This document shows positions 1 through 9,455 of a stretch of DNA of 64,000 bases, in pieces. Made by a program: the position numbers and the translations under genes. The notes under the pieces were generated by a model. It did not search any database. It was not told where the DNA came from and saw only the letters and a program-made list of their open reading frames with translations. Source of the stretch: Pseudoalteromonas sp. N1230-9. GTDB taxonomy: Bacteria > Pseudomonadota > Gammaproteobacteria > Enterobacterales > Alteromonadaceae. How positions within the stretch are numbered: position 1 is the stretch's first letter; each line of letters begins with the position of its first letter. The DNA is taken from positions 1,041,001-1,105,000 of the forward strand of contig NZ_CP090419.1 in NCBI RefSeq assembly GCF_032716425.1, given 5' to 3'.

Positions 1-227
1 TTTATTTATAAAAATAGAATAATTAATGCGCTGTGTTTTTCTTTGTACTATTTATAATATATTTTAAGCTAAGTTTAATTTTTACTTATTTTATTCTTTC
101 GCTCGGTTTGATGTTTGATAATTATTTGATTCTATATATTTCATGTGCGATTTAAATTAATACAGTTGAAGCCTTAAGCCTTATTTAGTATTGTTTTTTC
201 GTAATATATTTAACAAGGAATTTAATA

Positions 228-632
228 ATGTTTAAAAAAGTAACTGTTGCGTTAATTGCAATTTCGACCTCGGTTTTAGTGGGCTGTGGCTCGACTCCAC
301 CAATTCAAGCGCAAGATAAAACAGTTTCTTATCAAGGAAAAACACTTACTTTTGGCGGTCAGTACGATAAAAGTCGTAATGAATTAGCGCTGACTGTAAA
401 TGGTGATCCTGTGATGAAAGGGCGTTTTCCTCCTTACACACCAACATTAAACTTAAACGCAGATTATCAAGAGCTTGATATTTCAAGTTATTGCTACTTT
501 GGTTCAGTGTTAAGTCGTGATGGCGGTGTTTTCGGTATTGTTGCCGGTGCAGTACAGAGCGCAACGTCAAAAAGTGGCGATAAATGCGAAGTTAAAATTG
601 CTGGTGAAATAGTAGAACATCTGTATTTCTAA
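228..632 (+). CDS. Small predicted outer-membrane/periplasmic lipoprotein, function unknown
   Basis: The 134-residue product starts with a lipoprotein signal peptide: two lysines after the start Met, a hydrophobic stretch, then the lipobox LVGC with Cys20 as the likely lipidated residue. An AAGGAA ribosome site precedes the ATG at 228. The residue after the Cys is Gly, so there is no Asp inner-membrane retention signal. The mature part has two cysteines (near residues 87 and 119), which could form a disulfide. I do not recognise a family. It stands alone, followed about 110 bases later by a hairpin shared with the convergent downstream gene. The gene is clear; the function is not. Confidence 0.7.
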   Translation: MFKKVTVALIAISTSVLVGCGSTPPIQAQDKTVSYQGKTLTFGGQYDKSRNELALTVNGDPVMKGRFPPYTPTLNLNADYQELDISSYCYFGSVLSRDGGVFGIVAGAVQSATSKSGDKCEVKIAGEIVEHLYF

Positions 633-742
633 GCTCGTTTTAACTAGCTGATGTTGTAATAAAAAGGTTTAACACTGTTGATAAATGAAATGACGTATTA
701 AAAATAAAATTTTATCTACTGGTGTGGTTAAATCGTTTATTT

Positions 743-777
743 AAAGGTGTGAGCTTTACTTAAGTTCACACCTTTTT
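743..777. terminator. Bidirectional rho-independent terminator
   Basis: A 12-bp stem (743-754 with 764-775, one G-T pair) with a 9-base loop is followed by a T run and preceded by an A run. It lies between the convergent genes ending at 632 and 839. Confidence 0.75.
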
Positions 778-838
778 AATTATAGGCTCAAGTTATACCA
801 TGTACGGTATTAAAACAGCTACTTGTCGATAGACAAAG

Positions 839-1147
839 TTAATCATCAGGGCCTTTTAAGGTAAACACTAAGTGCCTGCGCATGTCTTTTAGAATCACGC
901 CTTTTTTCAGCATTGCTGCACTCAAGCGTTTCTGCCATTTCAACAGCTCAGGGGTCGCTGCATCGAGTGATTGTTGGTTTTCAAATTGAAAGCACAAAAG
1001 TAAAGATCCTGGGAATAAGTGATATTCAACATCAAACCAGCATTGCAGCATACCTTCAAGTTCAGCGCGGCCTTGCTCTTCAAGGGCGTCGGCAACATTA
1101 AGAACCAGTGCCTGTTGCTTTTGTTGTACTTTCGAGAGTGTTTTCAT
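839..1147 (-). CDS. Conserved-looking small cytoplasmic protein, function unknown
   Basis: This is a soluble protein of about 102 residues with no signal peptide or membrane segment. I chose the ATG at 1147 (MKTLSKVQ) because AAGG sits 7 bases upstream at 1154-1157. The open frame extends upstream to an in-frame ATG (MNTRHP) and a TTG without a better ribosome site. The middle has an aromatic and acidic stretch (CWFDVEYHLFPGSLLLCF) and a basic C-terminal third. No family was recognised. It is convergent with the lipoprotein gene across a shared terminator. Confidence 0.6.
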   Translation of the reverse strand: MKTLSKVQQKQQALVLNVADALEEQGRAELEGMLQCWFDVEYHLFPGSLLLCFQFENQQSLDAATPELLKWQKRLSAAMLKKGVILKDMRRHLVFTLKGPDD

Positions 1148-1357
1148 TGGGTGCCTTGTATTCATCAACAAAATTTAAATCATTAAAAGTAGCCACTTCT
1201 AATGATTGCGTGCAATTTACCATAGATTTTTTATTTGATGGCATTTTAGTTTTGAGCGAAGTTCGTTTTATGTTTACTCATAGTGATGGTTCAGGTATAA
1301 AATCTTTAAATAGCAATAAGTTACTTATTACAAATTTCAATATAAAAAGGAATTTTT

Positions 1358-2077
1358 ATGGGGTCGATGGCCAAGCACTCACTTGAATTAGATTTAAATG
1401 ACAAAAACTGGTTTCGATACGCCGCTTTTAAAGGGAAGTCATCATTAACCGAGGATTCAATAACTGAGTTAGAGACATTACCAGGCCTTGCGGTTTTATC
1501 TGGCAGGGCAGAAGTTCTGTTTGCATTTATGGTATTCGCTATTTCGCTTTCGGCCTTTTATTTAAAAGATGCAGTGCTCCCTTGGTTGGCTTTTTTGATT
1601 TGTCTTGGCAGTTTTTTAGCTGTGTTTATCACAAAACGCATCATGACTTACAAAAAGTATGGCTTTGGCTTTAAATGGGCAATGAGCATAAGCAAGAATG
1701 AGCTTAAAATTGATAAATTGACGTTTAAAAAGCACACAAATCGTACAGTCACAATTGCTAGAGACGACATTGCAGAGGTGATATTTAATTATACAATGGA
1801 TCTTAAGCACAGGCGGAAGTTTGGTGAAGCACATAGGAGGCTACCAAGTTTGCATGTTTGTGAAATCCACTTAAAAAATGGCGATACGCTTGAAATTGAC
1901 GGGATGCGGGTAGGGCTATTTAACGTTTTATACTTAATGGTTTTCCATGATTACCCGCTTAGTTTTAGGGGGACGCTAGCGGGTGGAGCAGGCAATGTTT
2001 CAATTTTACTGCTTCGCATGTGTGCTCTTTCGGCAATTGCGAGTTCACTTAGTATGCTTTTTTTTAATTTGAAATAG
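1358..2077 (+). CDS. Membrane protein with a PH-like cytoplasmic region, function unknown
   Basis: The 239-residue product begins at an ATG preceded by AAGGAA at good spacing. A hydrophobic hairpin of two likely membrane helices lies at about residues 48-88. A soluble, beta-rich region at about 95-190 (alternating hydrophobic and charged residues, ending in a KNGDTLEIDG turn) recalls bacterial PH-like (YdbT/DUF304-type) domains. Another hydrophobic stretch lies near the C-terminus (about 213-236). The PH-like assignment is pattern-based and uncertain. It stands alone and is convergent with the chitinase gene. Confidence 0.55.
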   Translation: MGSMAKHSLELDLNDKNWFRYAAFKGKSSLTEDSITELETLPGLAVLSGRAEVLFAFMVFAISLSAFYLKDAVLPWLAFLICLGSFLAVFITKRIMTYKKYGFGFKWAMSISKNELKIDKLTFKKHTNRTVTIARDDIAEVIFNYTMDLKHRRKFGEAHRRLPSLHVCEIHLKNGDTLEIDGMRVGLFNVLYLMVFHDYPLSFRGTLAGGAGNVSILLLRMCALSAIASSLSMLFFNLK

Positions 2078-2087
2078 AGTGTATGTC

Positions 2088-2119
2088 AAAGCTCACATTA
2101 CAGACGTTCTGTGAGCTTT
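2088..2119. terminator. Hairpin terminator between convergent genes
   Basis: A perfect 10-bp stem (2088-2097 with 2110-2119) with a 12-base loop lies in the 52-base gap between the membrane-protein gene and the chitinase gene. Short T/A tracts flank it, so it could act in both directions. Confidence 0.65.
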
Positions 2120-2129
2120 AATAATCGTA

Positions 2130-3830
2130 TTAGTTTGCTAATTGACAAGCATCATTAGCAAGTTTCCAAACGCCCCATTGATCTGAGGTAGTCGGTTGTT
2201 CACCTTTAGTCCACCAACCGGCTCTATAAATATTTCCTTCATAGTTTACTAGTTGGTTTGCTAGATAGACTGTGTCTTTATCCCATTGGCTTGCACATAG
2301 TGTGCTGTCAGAAATTGTGATAGTTCTTACCTCTGTTGAGGTTTGTGAAGCACTGTCAGATACTGAATAGGTAAGGGTGTATTGACCAACTCTTGAGTTA
2401 TCAACATGACCTGAAACCGAGACATTAGCTGTTAAATCACCGTCCTCAGTGTCATTTGCTGTGACACCCGCCATTGGGTCAAAAGCACTACCTAGGGCAA
2501 GCTTCACGTTGTTGACCCCACTGAATAAAGGCTTATCACTAAACACCTCGACTTTGCGGCTTTCTTTACTTTCGTTACCTGCAGAATCTTTAACAGTATA
2601 AACGAGAATATATTGTCCGAGAGTTGATGTATCGACACTACCCGTGACGATAATACTACTGGTGAGGTTATTGTCTTCTTTATCGATGGCGCTTACATTT
2701 GCTAGCTCGTCAAATGAGGCTCCTTGGCGAACTCTTGCGTCAGTGATACCACTCAGTACAGGTGCATTTTTTGGTGGTTCAATAATTTGACCATGAATAA
2801 AGGGGCCATAGTTTTTTATAAACGTGCTGTTATACATTGTACCTGCGGCATTCGTCCCCATGTCCCAATTGATAGACCAAGTCATCACGCCTTTAAGCGG
2901 TTGTCCTTGCTGTGTTAATTGATTAAATGCATTGTAGAGGTTTTCAGGATTTTGAATAAACCCAGATGCTGCTGCATCCATATTGGCAGGAATACCAAAC
3001 ACGAGTTTATCATTCGGGATTTTATGAAAGCCGCGAGTACCATTTGCTAAAGAGTCAGCCATATAGTAGATGAACTCCTGCTTTAGAGATTCATTTGTTT
3101 GGGCAACCCAACCTACGCCATCAACAAAAACACCGTCACCACCTTGATTGTAAAACTGCGGGTTTATCCAGTCATAATATCCTGCAAGTGCGGTAATATA
3201 AGGAATGTACTTACCCCCTTGTCTAAGATAAGGAAATTCTGGAGCCATGGTAATCAAAAAGTTTTTACCTTGCGCTTTGTAATGATCTTTTACCAAGCGA
3301 AGTGCGGCAGGTATAACGGTTTGATTATCAGCTGCTGTTACGGCTGCTTGCTCAAGATCAATATCGAGTCCGTCAAAGCCAAATTTATCGGTAAGGCGAA
3401 TTATTTCGTCGGCAAAAGCGCGTTCATCACCCTGTTGTAACTCTATATGGGCATCGGCACCACCTAAAGCGAGTAATACGCTACGCCCTTGGCGGTTTAA
3501 TTCACTAATTTCATTAATAAACGCTTGTTCTGATAAACCTATGTTTGGATCTAAGCGAAAAGTGGGAATGCGGCCTTCTGCTACATCAAATACTTTCATA
3601 AATGAGACATTAACCACGTTATATTGGCTATTAACTTGTTTTAAGCTAACACAAGGTGCCTTACCGCCTTTATAGCCTGCACCATCACACCAATTGTGCC
3701 AATAACCGACGACCACGCCACTTTGTTGATTGACCATTAGGTTACCATCATTTGCATTTGCTGGGAGTATTGAGAGTACAGATACGCTTATTGCAGTCAT
3801 TGCAAACAGGTTTTGGGTTATTCTGATCAT
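2130..3830 (-). CDS. Secreted GH18 chitinase with two Ig-like domains and a CBM5/12
   Basis: This hydrolyses beta-1,4-linked GlcNAc in chitin outside the cell. The 566-residue product has a Sec signal peptide (cut near ANA, residue 26), then a GH18 TIM barrel at about 35-345. The DGxDxDxE signature lies at 153-160, with Glu160 as the catalytic acid. Two tandem DUF5011/HYR-like Ig repeats follow (about 360-430 and 435-508; each has a 'G..D....V.A.D.ED..LT' pattern). A C-terminal chitin-binding module (about 512-563) carries the CBM5/12 aromatic residues (Trp-Asp, Tyr, Gly-Trp-Trp-Thr, Trp). The catalytic domain plus tethers plus binding module is a complete extracellular design. It is monocistronic. 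Confidence 0.93.
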   Translation of the reverse strand: MIRITQNLFAMTAISVSVLSILPANANDGNLMVNQQSGVVVGYWHNWCDGAGYKGGKAPCVSLKQVNSQYNVVNVSFMKVFDVAEGRIPTFRLDPNIGLSEQAFINEISELNRQGRSVLLALGGADAHIELQQGDERAFADEIIRLTDKFGFDGLDIDLEQAAVTAADNQTVIPAALRLVKDHYKAQGKNFLITMAPEFPYLRQGGKYIPYITALAGYYDWINPQFYNQGGDGVFVDGVGWVAQTNESLKQEFIYYMADSLANGTRGFHKIPNDKLVFGIPANMDAAASGFIQNPENLYNAFNQLTQQGQPLKGVMTWSINWDMGTNAAGTMYNSTFIKNYGPFIHGQIIEPPKNAPVLSGITDARVRQGASFDELANVSAIDKEDNNLTSSIIVTGSVDTSTLGQYILVYTVKDSAGNESKESRKVEVFSDKPLFSGVNNVKLALGSAFDPMAGVTANDTEDGDLTANVSVSGHVDNSRVGQYTLTYSVSDSASQTSTEVRTITISDSTLCASQWDKDTVYLANQLVNYEGNIYRAGWWTKGEQPTTSDQWGVWKLANDACQLAN

Positions 3831-4081
3831 GTTGTTTAATTCCTTTCATAAAAAGTTACTTTCCTACTAAAAGCATACGTGCGTTTAGTTGATTAAACTG
3901 AACTTTGAACCGCTATTGGGTACAATGTTCAGTGTTAAGTTATCTCTCTTGATGTGAATTTAATGTGAATAACAAGCAGCTTGATAAGCGTTTAATTAAC
4001 TTTTTATGTTTGGAATTAAAGGCGTTATTTTTAGCGCCTATATCAATACAGGCGCATTATTGTGTTTAGTTTGAGGTTTAA

Positions 4082-4750
4082 TTAGGCAATAAAATCTAAT
4101 GTGAGTAGTAAGCGCTTTTCCCCAGTTGCAACCTGTGGCGAGCGATGTACAAGGCCTAAACCTTCATTGCCTTGCCATGTTTCTCCTTTTAATAAGGCAA
4201 CATCACCGACAGTTAATGATTGCACTTTAGTGTGTGGGGCAATTAAACCAGAGTCCTGATCACTTAAACCTTGGTTTCCTGCGCCAAGTTTACTGCGGTC
4301 GAGTCCGCTATTATGTAGCCATTCAGAGCCACTACCGCTATAGGTACTCACTAATCGACAAGGAACACGATCCACATGAAAGCGTGGACACATAGCCCGC
4401 TCAAGTACTTTTAGTCTTAAACCCACACGATTAAGCTCAAATAAATAGCAAAACATATCAACCAGCTGAACAAGGTCGGCTTTAAGCGCTTCTGCTTGAG
4501 GTAGTTTTTCGAGTGCTTTATCAATGTCTGCCACAATCGCGTTTTGATTAATTACAGCGTTAATACTGAGATCTGCAAAGGCTGCAACAGTCTCGGTTAC
4601 TTCAGTTTGCAGCTGCTGTGATAAGCTACGCTGCCAAATCGCGATGTTATGCTCGGGTTTATAGATTTGTGAAAATACCACTGGGCTCAATGCTATTGCT
4701 GCCTCTGTTGGTAGGTTATCAGGATTATGTTCAAATGCGTGGGCTGTCAT
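4082..4750 (-). CDS. DUF1826 family protein, zinc-operon partner
   Basis: This 222-residue soluble protein matches the DUF1826 family as I know it, which often accompanies COG0523 GTPase genes. Its ATG follows immediately after the stop codon of the GTPase gene, so the two are translationally coupled. Visible residues include an HxD motif (H125, D127) in CPRFHVDRVPCR, a glycine-serine-rich strand with GSEWLHN, a GDVALLKGE turn, VHRSP with H202, and R213. This order (HxD, then a distal His, then an Arg about 10 residues on) resembles the iron/2-oxoglutarate oxygenase facial triad. That is my inference, not an established activity. A small GC-rich hairpin lies just past the stop (4034-4055). 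Confidence 0.8.
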   Translation of the reverse strand: MTAHAFEHNPDNLPTEAAIALSPVVFSQIYKPEHNIAIWQRSLSQQLQTEVTETVAAFADLSINAVINQNAIVADIDKALEKLPQAEALKADLVQLVDMFCYLFELNRVGLRLKVLERAMCPRFHVDRVPCRLVSTYSGSGSEWLHNSGLDRSKLGAGNQGLSDQDSGLIAPHTKVQSLTVGDVALLKGETWQGNEGLGLVHRSPQVATGEKRLLLTLDFIA

Positions 4751-5947
4751 TTATGCTTCCTCCCAAATTGGAAACGGATCGGGTAGTGTTTGCCAAAGCT
4801 CTTTTCCTGCTAGCAGTTCATCATCGCTAAGCAAGCAGTTGTCGAGTGCGCGTGTGATTTCTACTTGATTGAGGTTTTGACCAATAAAAACCAGTTCTTG
4901 ACGCATATCGCCAAAGGGTTCTTGCCAAACTTGGTTAATTGAATTTAGGTAATCGTTGTCGGTTGGCCACTGATCTTTTGGTAAGGCCTTCCAAAATATC
5001 CCGCCAAAACCATAACGTGCAATACCGCCAGCTTGGTTCCATTGACAAGCAAACTGTGGTCGAGAGGCTAGCCAGAAATAGCCTTTTGAACGGAGTAGTT
5101 TGCCTTCGCGTTGATTATTATGAATAAAGTTATAAAATTTCTCGGGGTGAAAAGGACGCCTAGCCTCATAGGTAAAGCTACTAATACCGTATTCTTCGGT
5201 TTCTGGGATATGCTCACCGCGCAGCTCTTTTAACCAGCCTGGTGCTTGTTGTGCTTTTTCAAAATTAAACAAGCCCGTGCCTAAAATTTCATTGATATCA
5301 ATTTGGCCATTTTCAATGGCAATAAGCTCTGCGGAGGTATTTAATGAGCTTAAAATGGCTTTTAAACTTTCAAGTTCATCTGCGTTAATTAAATCGGTTT
5401 TACTAATCAAAATTACATCGGCAAATTCAACTTGATCAATCAGTAAGTCGGCAACGCTGCGCTCATCTTCGTCACCTAAGTGTTCACCGGTTTCTTGCAA
5501 AAATTTGGCTTCGTTAAAGTCTTTTAGAAAGTTTACGGCATCAACTACTGTGACCATGGTATCAAGTCTAGCCACATCTGAAAGTGATACGCCATCTTCA
5601 TCGGCAAAGGTAAATGTTTCGGCGACCGGAAGGGGTTCTGAAATACCGGTTGATTCGATAACCAGATAATCAAATTGCCCCGTCTCTGCTAAAGCGCGTA
5701 CTTCTATGAGTAGGTCTTCACGCAGAGTACAACAGATGCAGCCATTACTCATTTCAACCAGTTTTTCTTCGCCGCGACTAAGCGACACATCGTTTTTAAC
5801 TGTCGCTGCATCTATGTTTATTTCGCTCATATCATTGACGATGACAGCGACTTTTTTGTCTTGACGGTTATTCAAAATATGGCTGAGTACAGTGGTTTTA
5901 CCTGCACCCAAAAAGCCAGAGAGCACGGTGACGGGGAGTTTGCTCAT
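4751..5947 (-). CDS. COG0523/CobW-family zinc-associated GTPase
   Basis: This is a G3E-family P-loop GTPase thought to act in zinc allocation during zinc shortage. From the ATG at 5947 ([11 protein letters not shown]) the product has 398 residues: Walker [10 protein letters not shown] at 11-19, the metal-binding CxCC motif at 70-73, the switch-like ESTGISEP, a base-specificity motif SKTD, and a C-terminal CobW_C domain (about 270-390). The open frame runs 20 codons further upstream, but those codons cross the operator and lack homology. A Zur-like palindrome lies 45 bases upstream, and a DUF1826 gene follows in the same operon. Related names in the family are ZigA, YeiR and YciC; the subfamily is not decided here. 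Confidence 0.9.
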   Translation of the reverse strand: MSKLPVTVLSGFLGAGKTTVLSHILNNRQDKKVAVIVNDMSEINIDAATVKNDVSLSRGEEKLVEMSNGCICCTLREDLLIEVRALAETGQFDYLVIESTGISEPLPVAETFTFADEDGVSLSDVARLDTMVTVVDAVNFLKDFNEAKFLQETGEHLGDEDERSVADLLIDQVEFADVILISKTDLINADELESLKAILSSLNTSAELIAIENGQIDINEILGTGLFNFEKAQQAPGWLKELRGEHIPETEEYGISSFTYEARRPFHPEKFYNFIHNNQREGKLLRSKGYFWLASRPQFACQWNQAGGIARYGFGGIFWKALPKDQWPTDNDYLNSINQVWQEPFGDMRQELVFIGQNLNQVEITRALDNCLLSDDELLAGKELWQTLPDPFPIWEEA

Positions 5948-5991
5948 GTTAGTGACCCTTAAGTAGATTAAAAAAATAACGCTAAATGTTT

Positions 5992-6008
5992 TGTTATAAT
6001 ATATCAAC
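5992..6008. promoter_or_regulatory. Zur-like operator between the COG0523 operon and the kelch gene
   Basis: The 15-base core at 5992-6006 is TGTTATAATATATCA. It matches the gammaproteobacterial Zur core TGTTATA-N-TATAACA at all but one position. It overlaps AT-rich promoter-like sequence and ends 44 bases before the GTPase start. The same 14-base pattern recurs upstream of the TonB receptor at 22600. Zur binding is inferred from motif and gene content. Confidence 0.7.
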
Positions 6009-6117
6009 TTTGTGTCGTTTAGAAATAGCTATACCTGATCTCGTTAGACTATTTGGCAGTGTACTTATAGGTACAGCTCACTTAAGCTTTATAATCGACT
6101 GCTTAATAAGGATTTAT

Positions 6118-7107
6118 ATGCGCTTAACCAAACTGTTCTTACCGCTTTTTATTACTTGTTTGCCTTACACTTTATCGGCAAATGAGGAATTCGCACCTGA
6201 GCTTCCCGAGGCTATACAAGAAATTTACCCAACAGTAATGAATAAACAAATCTGGGTTGCTGGCGGTATCTCTACTGAGTTGTCAGAGTCAACGGGTAAA
6301 ATGACGGAAAAAGTTCACTTTTGGTCACCTGATTATGCAACTTGGCAATCAGCTCCTAGCTTGCCTGAAGGACGCCACCACACCTATTTAATTGCAGTAG
6401 AAAACAAATTATTTGCCTTTGGTGGTTTTGTTAATACCCAAGGTCAGTGGACGAATAGCCGTGATGTTTTAATGCTAGATAAGGGCGCCAAAGCATGGCA
6501 AAAGGTGGCGCGCTTACCTTTTGCGTTAAGTGAAACAGTAGGTGCAGTGCTTGATGGAAAGGTGCATTTAGTGGGTGGCCGCAGTCCAAGTAATGAACAA
6601 AATGGGCAGTGGCAACATAGTTTAGATAAAGCAGAACACCTTGTGTTCAACCCAAATAATTATGAGTTTGCTAAAGCAGCACCGTTACCCTTTGCACGTA
6701 ATAGTGCGGCAACTGTGCAGGTGAATGGCCGTTGGTTTGTGCTTGGCGGCAGAACCGTTGGTGGCGAACCTTTAAAAGATGTACTTGAATACGTGCCAGA
6801 GCAAGATCAGTGGCTAACTCATCCAGCCTTGCCAAAAGGTAGGGCAGGGCACGCTGCGGCAGCAATCGACAACATGATCTACATTTTTGGAGGGGAGCAT
6901 AATCAAACTGTCGATAGTGAAATCTTTAAATATGATGTACTTAAAAAGCAATGGCATAAAGTGACAACGTGGTTAGCCCCTCGCCATGGCTTAGGTGCTG
7001 TAACTTTAAATAATCAAATTTGGCTCATAGGCGGCGCAAAGGCTGTCGGATTATCACAAACGACCAATGAACTCACATCTGCGCATGAGCTATTAAATAA
7101 GCGCTAA
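6118..7107 (+). CDS. Secreted kelch-repeat beta-propeller protein
   Basis: From the ATG at 6118 (AAGGA 5 bases upstream) the product has 329 residues with a Sec signal peptide ending near LSA (residue about 20). Five or six kelch blades follow, each with a paired-glycine strand and a spaced Tyr/Trp: WVAGGIS, FAFGGFV, HLVGGRS, FVLGGRT, YIFGGEH, WLIGGAK. The fold resembles NanM-type sialic-acid mutarotase and other periplasmic kelch proteins, but I see nothing that proves a substrate. The gene diverges from the zinc GTPase operon, with the Zur-like site 110 bases upstream of its start, so zinc-linked control is possible. Confidence 0.82.
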   Translation: MRLTKLFLPLFITCLPYTLSANEEFAPELPEAIQEIYPTVMNKQIWVAGGISTELSESTGKMTEKVHFWSPDYATWQSAPSLPEGRHHTYLIAVENKLFAFGGFVNTQGQWTNSRDVLMLDKGAKAWQKVARLPFALSETVGAVLDGKVHLVGGRSPSNEQNGQWQHSLDKAEHLVFNPNNYEFAKAAPLPFARNSAATVQVNGRWFVLGGRTVGGEPLKDVLEYVPEQDQWLTHPALPKGRAGHAAAAIDNMIYIFGGEHNQTVDSEIFKYDVLKKQWHKVTTWLAPRHGLGAVTLNNQIWLIGGAKAVGLSQTTNELTSAHELLNKR

Positions 7108-7125
7108 TACAAAAATGTAGGATTT

Positions 7126-7184
7126 TGACTTGGTTTTAACTCATTAAAATCAAGTCAGAAAAGATTACAAACGTTATGTAATCT
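7126..7184. other. Two tandem hairpins upstream of the catalase gene
   Basis: The first has a 14-bp stem (7126-7139 with 7144-7157, one G-T pair) and a 4-base loop. The second has an 8-bp stem (7162-7169 with 7177-7184) and a 7-base loop. Neither is followed by a T run on the + strand. They may end transcription of the kelch gene or act in the catalase leader. Confidence 0.5.
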
Positions 7185-7320
7185 ATTTACTTTATATCGT
7201 AACGTCCTTTCTTAACTTATTGTTTATAAAGCTATTCTTTGTTGGCTTCTTTTTTGCTGACTAGTCTTTCACGTGTATTACGCGATGTTATATAAACGAG
7301 TAAATAAGAAAGGGAAACTC

Positions 7321-9387
7321 ATGGCAGAGTCATTTAAATATTCAGGTCAAAAAGGGCATGGTGGCGAGCTTCACCAAACAGCGAACAATCAACATCCCAC
7401 CATGACAACAGCACAAGGTTGTCCTGTTAGCGATAATCAAAACTCCTTAACCGCAGGTAAACGTGGTCCAACATTAATGGAAGATCACGTCTTCCGTGAA
7501 AAGATATTTCATTTTGATCATGAACGTATTCCAGAGCGAGTTGTGCACGCAAGAGGCTATGGTGCACATGGTTACTTTGAAACATACGATACACTTGAAG
7601 ATCTTACGTGTGCGGATATTTTTCAACGCAAGGGAGAAAAAACACCTGTTTTCACACGTTTTTCGACTGTAGCAGGTAATAAGGGCTCACCCGATTTAGC
7701 ACGAGATGTGCGTGGGTTTGCAGTAAAACTTTACACCAAAGAAGGTAATTGGGATTTAGTTGGCAATAATATCCCTGTTTTTTTCATTCAAGACGCAATG
7801 AAATTCCCAGATTTAATCCACAGTGCCAAAGCCGAGCCTGATCGTGGTTTTCCGCAAGCACAAACGGCGCATGATAACTTTTGGGATTTTGTGAGTTTAT
7901 CGCCTGAGTCTATGCACATGGTCATGTGGGCAATGTCAGACAGAGCGATTCCACGCTCATTACGTTTTATGGAAGGCTTTGGTGTGCATACATTTAAGTT
8001 TGTTAATGCGAAAGGTGAACAGAAGTACGTTAAATTTCACTGGAAACCAAAAGCAGGAATGCAGTCTGTGGTGTGGAATGAAGCATTAAAACTTAATGGT
8101 GCAGATCCTGATTTTCACCGTCGTGATATGTGGGAATCAATTCAAAATGGCGATTTTCCAGAATGGGAGCTAGGTGTACAAGTATTTGACCAAGCTTTTG
8201 CAGATAAATTTGAATTTGATGTTTTTGATGCTACAAAACTCATACCTGAAGAACAGGTGCCAGTAAAAATTATTGGTCGCATGGTGCTCGATAGAGTTGT
8301 CGATAACTTTTTTGCAGAGACAGAGCAAGTTGCTTTTTGTACTCAAAACATAGTACCTGGCATTGATTTTACCCCTGATCCACTATTGCAGGGTCGTAAC
8401 TTCTCCTATTTGGATACGCAAACAAAGCGTTTAGGCGGGCCAAACTTTACTCATATTCCTGTTAATGCACCTAAATGTCCAATGCATCATTTTCATCAAG
8501 ATGGTCATATGGCGATGCATAACCCTAAAGGGCGAGTAAATTACGAACCCAACTCTTGGCAAGGTGATGAAAACAACCCTCGCGCATGCCCTGCATATGG
8601 TTTCAAAAGTACAGACGAAGACACACAAGGTGGCAAGCTGAGATACCGCTCAGACACCTTTAGCGACCATTACAGCCAAGCAAGGCAGTTTTATTTAAGT
8701 CAAACTCAAGTAGAACAATCACATATTCAAGATGCGCTGGTTTTTGAGCTTTCAAAAGTTGAGCATTTAGCGATAAGGGAGCGTGTCGTGTCTCATTTAC
8801 TTAATATTGATAGCGAATTAGCTAAATTAGTGGCCTCTGGCTTGGGCTTACAAACAATGCCAGAACCTGCCGAAGCAGCACTCGAAACACGCCAAGACCT
8901 TCCAGTGTCTGATGCTCTAAGTATTCAAAAAAGTGCGTTAAATACATTTAAAGGGCGTAAGCTGGGTATTCTTGTGAGTGATGGCTTTGATGCTCAGTTA
9001 TTTGATTCATTGCGTTGTGCGCTTAAAGAGCAAGGTGCAAATTTTGAAGTTATAGCCGCTCAAGTTGGTGGTGCGAAAAGCTCGACTGGTGAGCATCTAA
9101 GTGCCGATCAAGTTATTAATGGTGGTCCTTCGGTTTTGTATGATGCGGTGGCGCTACTAACAACAAAAGAAGGGGCTGAAAAACTGAGTCAAATTCCTGA
9201 GGCAAAAGACTTTGTTTCAGATGCGTTTTCGCATAACAAATTTATCGGTTATACCAAGGATTCAGTTGAGCTGCTAAAAGCGGTTGGACTTACTGAAAAC
9301 CAAGATGATGGCGTCATTGATTTAGGCACCTGTCAGGTAGATGAGTTTTTAAATACATTAAAAAACCTTCGCTATTGGAAACGATAG
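7321..9387 (+). CDS. katE: Large-subunit monofunctional catalase, HPII/KatE type
   Basis: This dismutates hydrogen peroxide to water and oxygen with a buried haem. From the ATG at 7321 (AGGGA upstream) the product has 688 residues. The distal catalytic His76 lies in VVHARG and Asn149 in VGNN. The proximal haem ligand Tyr363 lies in RNFSYLDTQ. The spacing of these three equals that of E. coli HPII (His128, Asn201, Tyr415). The C-terminal part (about 555-688; [13 protein letters not shown]) is the flavodoxin/DJ-1-like domain that marks large-subunit clade catalases. It is cytoplasmic and monocistronic. No obvious OxyR site was seen. Confidence 0.96.
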   Translation: MAESFKYSGQKGHGGELHQTANNQHPTMTTAQGCPVSDNQNSLTAGKRGPTLMEDHVFREKIFHFDHERIPERVVHARGYGAHGYFETYDTLEDLTCADIFQRKGEKTPVFTRFSTVAGNKGSPDLARDVRGFAVKLYTKEGNWDLVGNNIPVFFIQDAMKFPDLIHSAKAEPDRGFPQAQTAHDNFWDFVSLSPESMHMVMWAMSDRAIPRSLRFMEGFGVHTFKFVNAKGEQKYVKFHWKPKAGMQSVVWNEALKLNGADPDFHRRDMWESIQNGDFPEWELGVQVFDQAFADKFEFDVFDATKLIPEEQVPVKIIGRMVLDRVVDNFFAETEQVAFCTQNIVPGIDFTPDPLLQGRNFSYLDTQTKRLGGPNFTHIPVNAPKCPMHHFHQDGHMAMHNPKGRVNYEPNSWQGDENNPRACPAYGFKSTDEDTQGGKLRYRSDTFSDHYSQARQFYLSQTQVEQSHIQDALVFELSKVEHLAIRERVVSHLLNIDSELAKLVASGLGLQTMPEPAEAALETRQDLPVSDALSIQKSALNTFKGRKLGILVSDGFDAQLFDSLRCALKEQGANFEVIAAQVGGAKSSTGEHLSADQVINGGPSVLYDAVALLTTKEGAEKLSQIPEAKDFVSDAFSHNKFIGYTKDSVELLKAVGLTENQDDGVIDLGTCQVDEFLNTLKNLRYWKR

Positions 9388-9398
9388 AAACACACCTT

Positions 9399-9419
9399 AA
9401 GGCGGGCTTAGCTCGCCTT
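9399..9419 (+). terminator. Hairpin after the catalase gene
   Basis: A 9-bp GC-rich stem (9399-9407 with 9411-9419, one G-T pair) with a 3-base loop lies 12 bases after the stop. It has no T run, so efficiency is uncertain; it may also protect the mRNA end. Confidence 0.5.
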
Positions 9420-9455
9420 GAAAGGCTGTATTACTTAAGGTAGTGAGGAAATGTG

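Noticed and set aside
6041..6117. tRNA-like or other RNA gene upstream of the kelch gene
   Set aside because: No cloverleaf can be drawn and no acceptor stem or T-loop sequence is present.
7185..7320. Third Zur-like site before the catalase gene
   Set aside because: The TTATATCGTAACG stretch matches only about 9 of 14 core positions, well below the two called sites.
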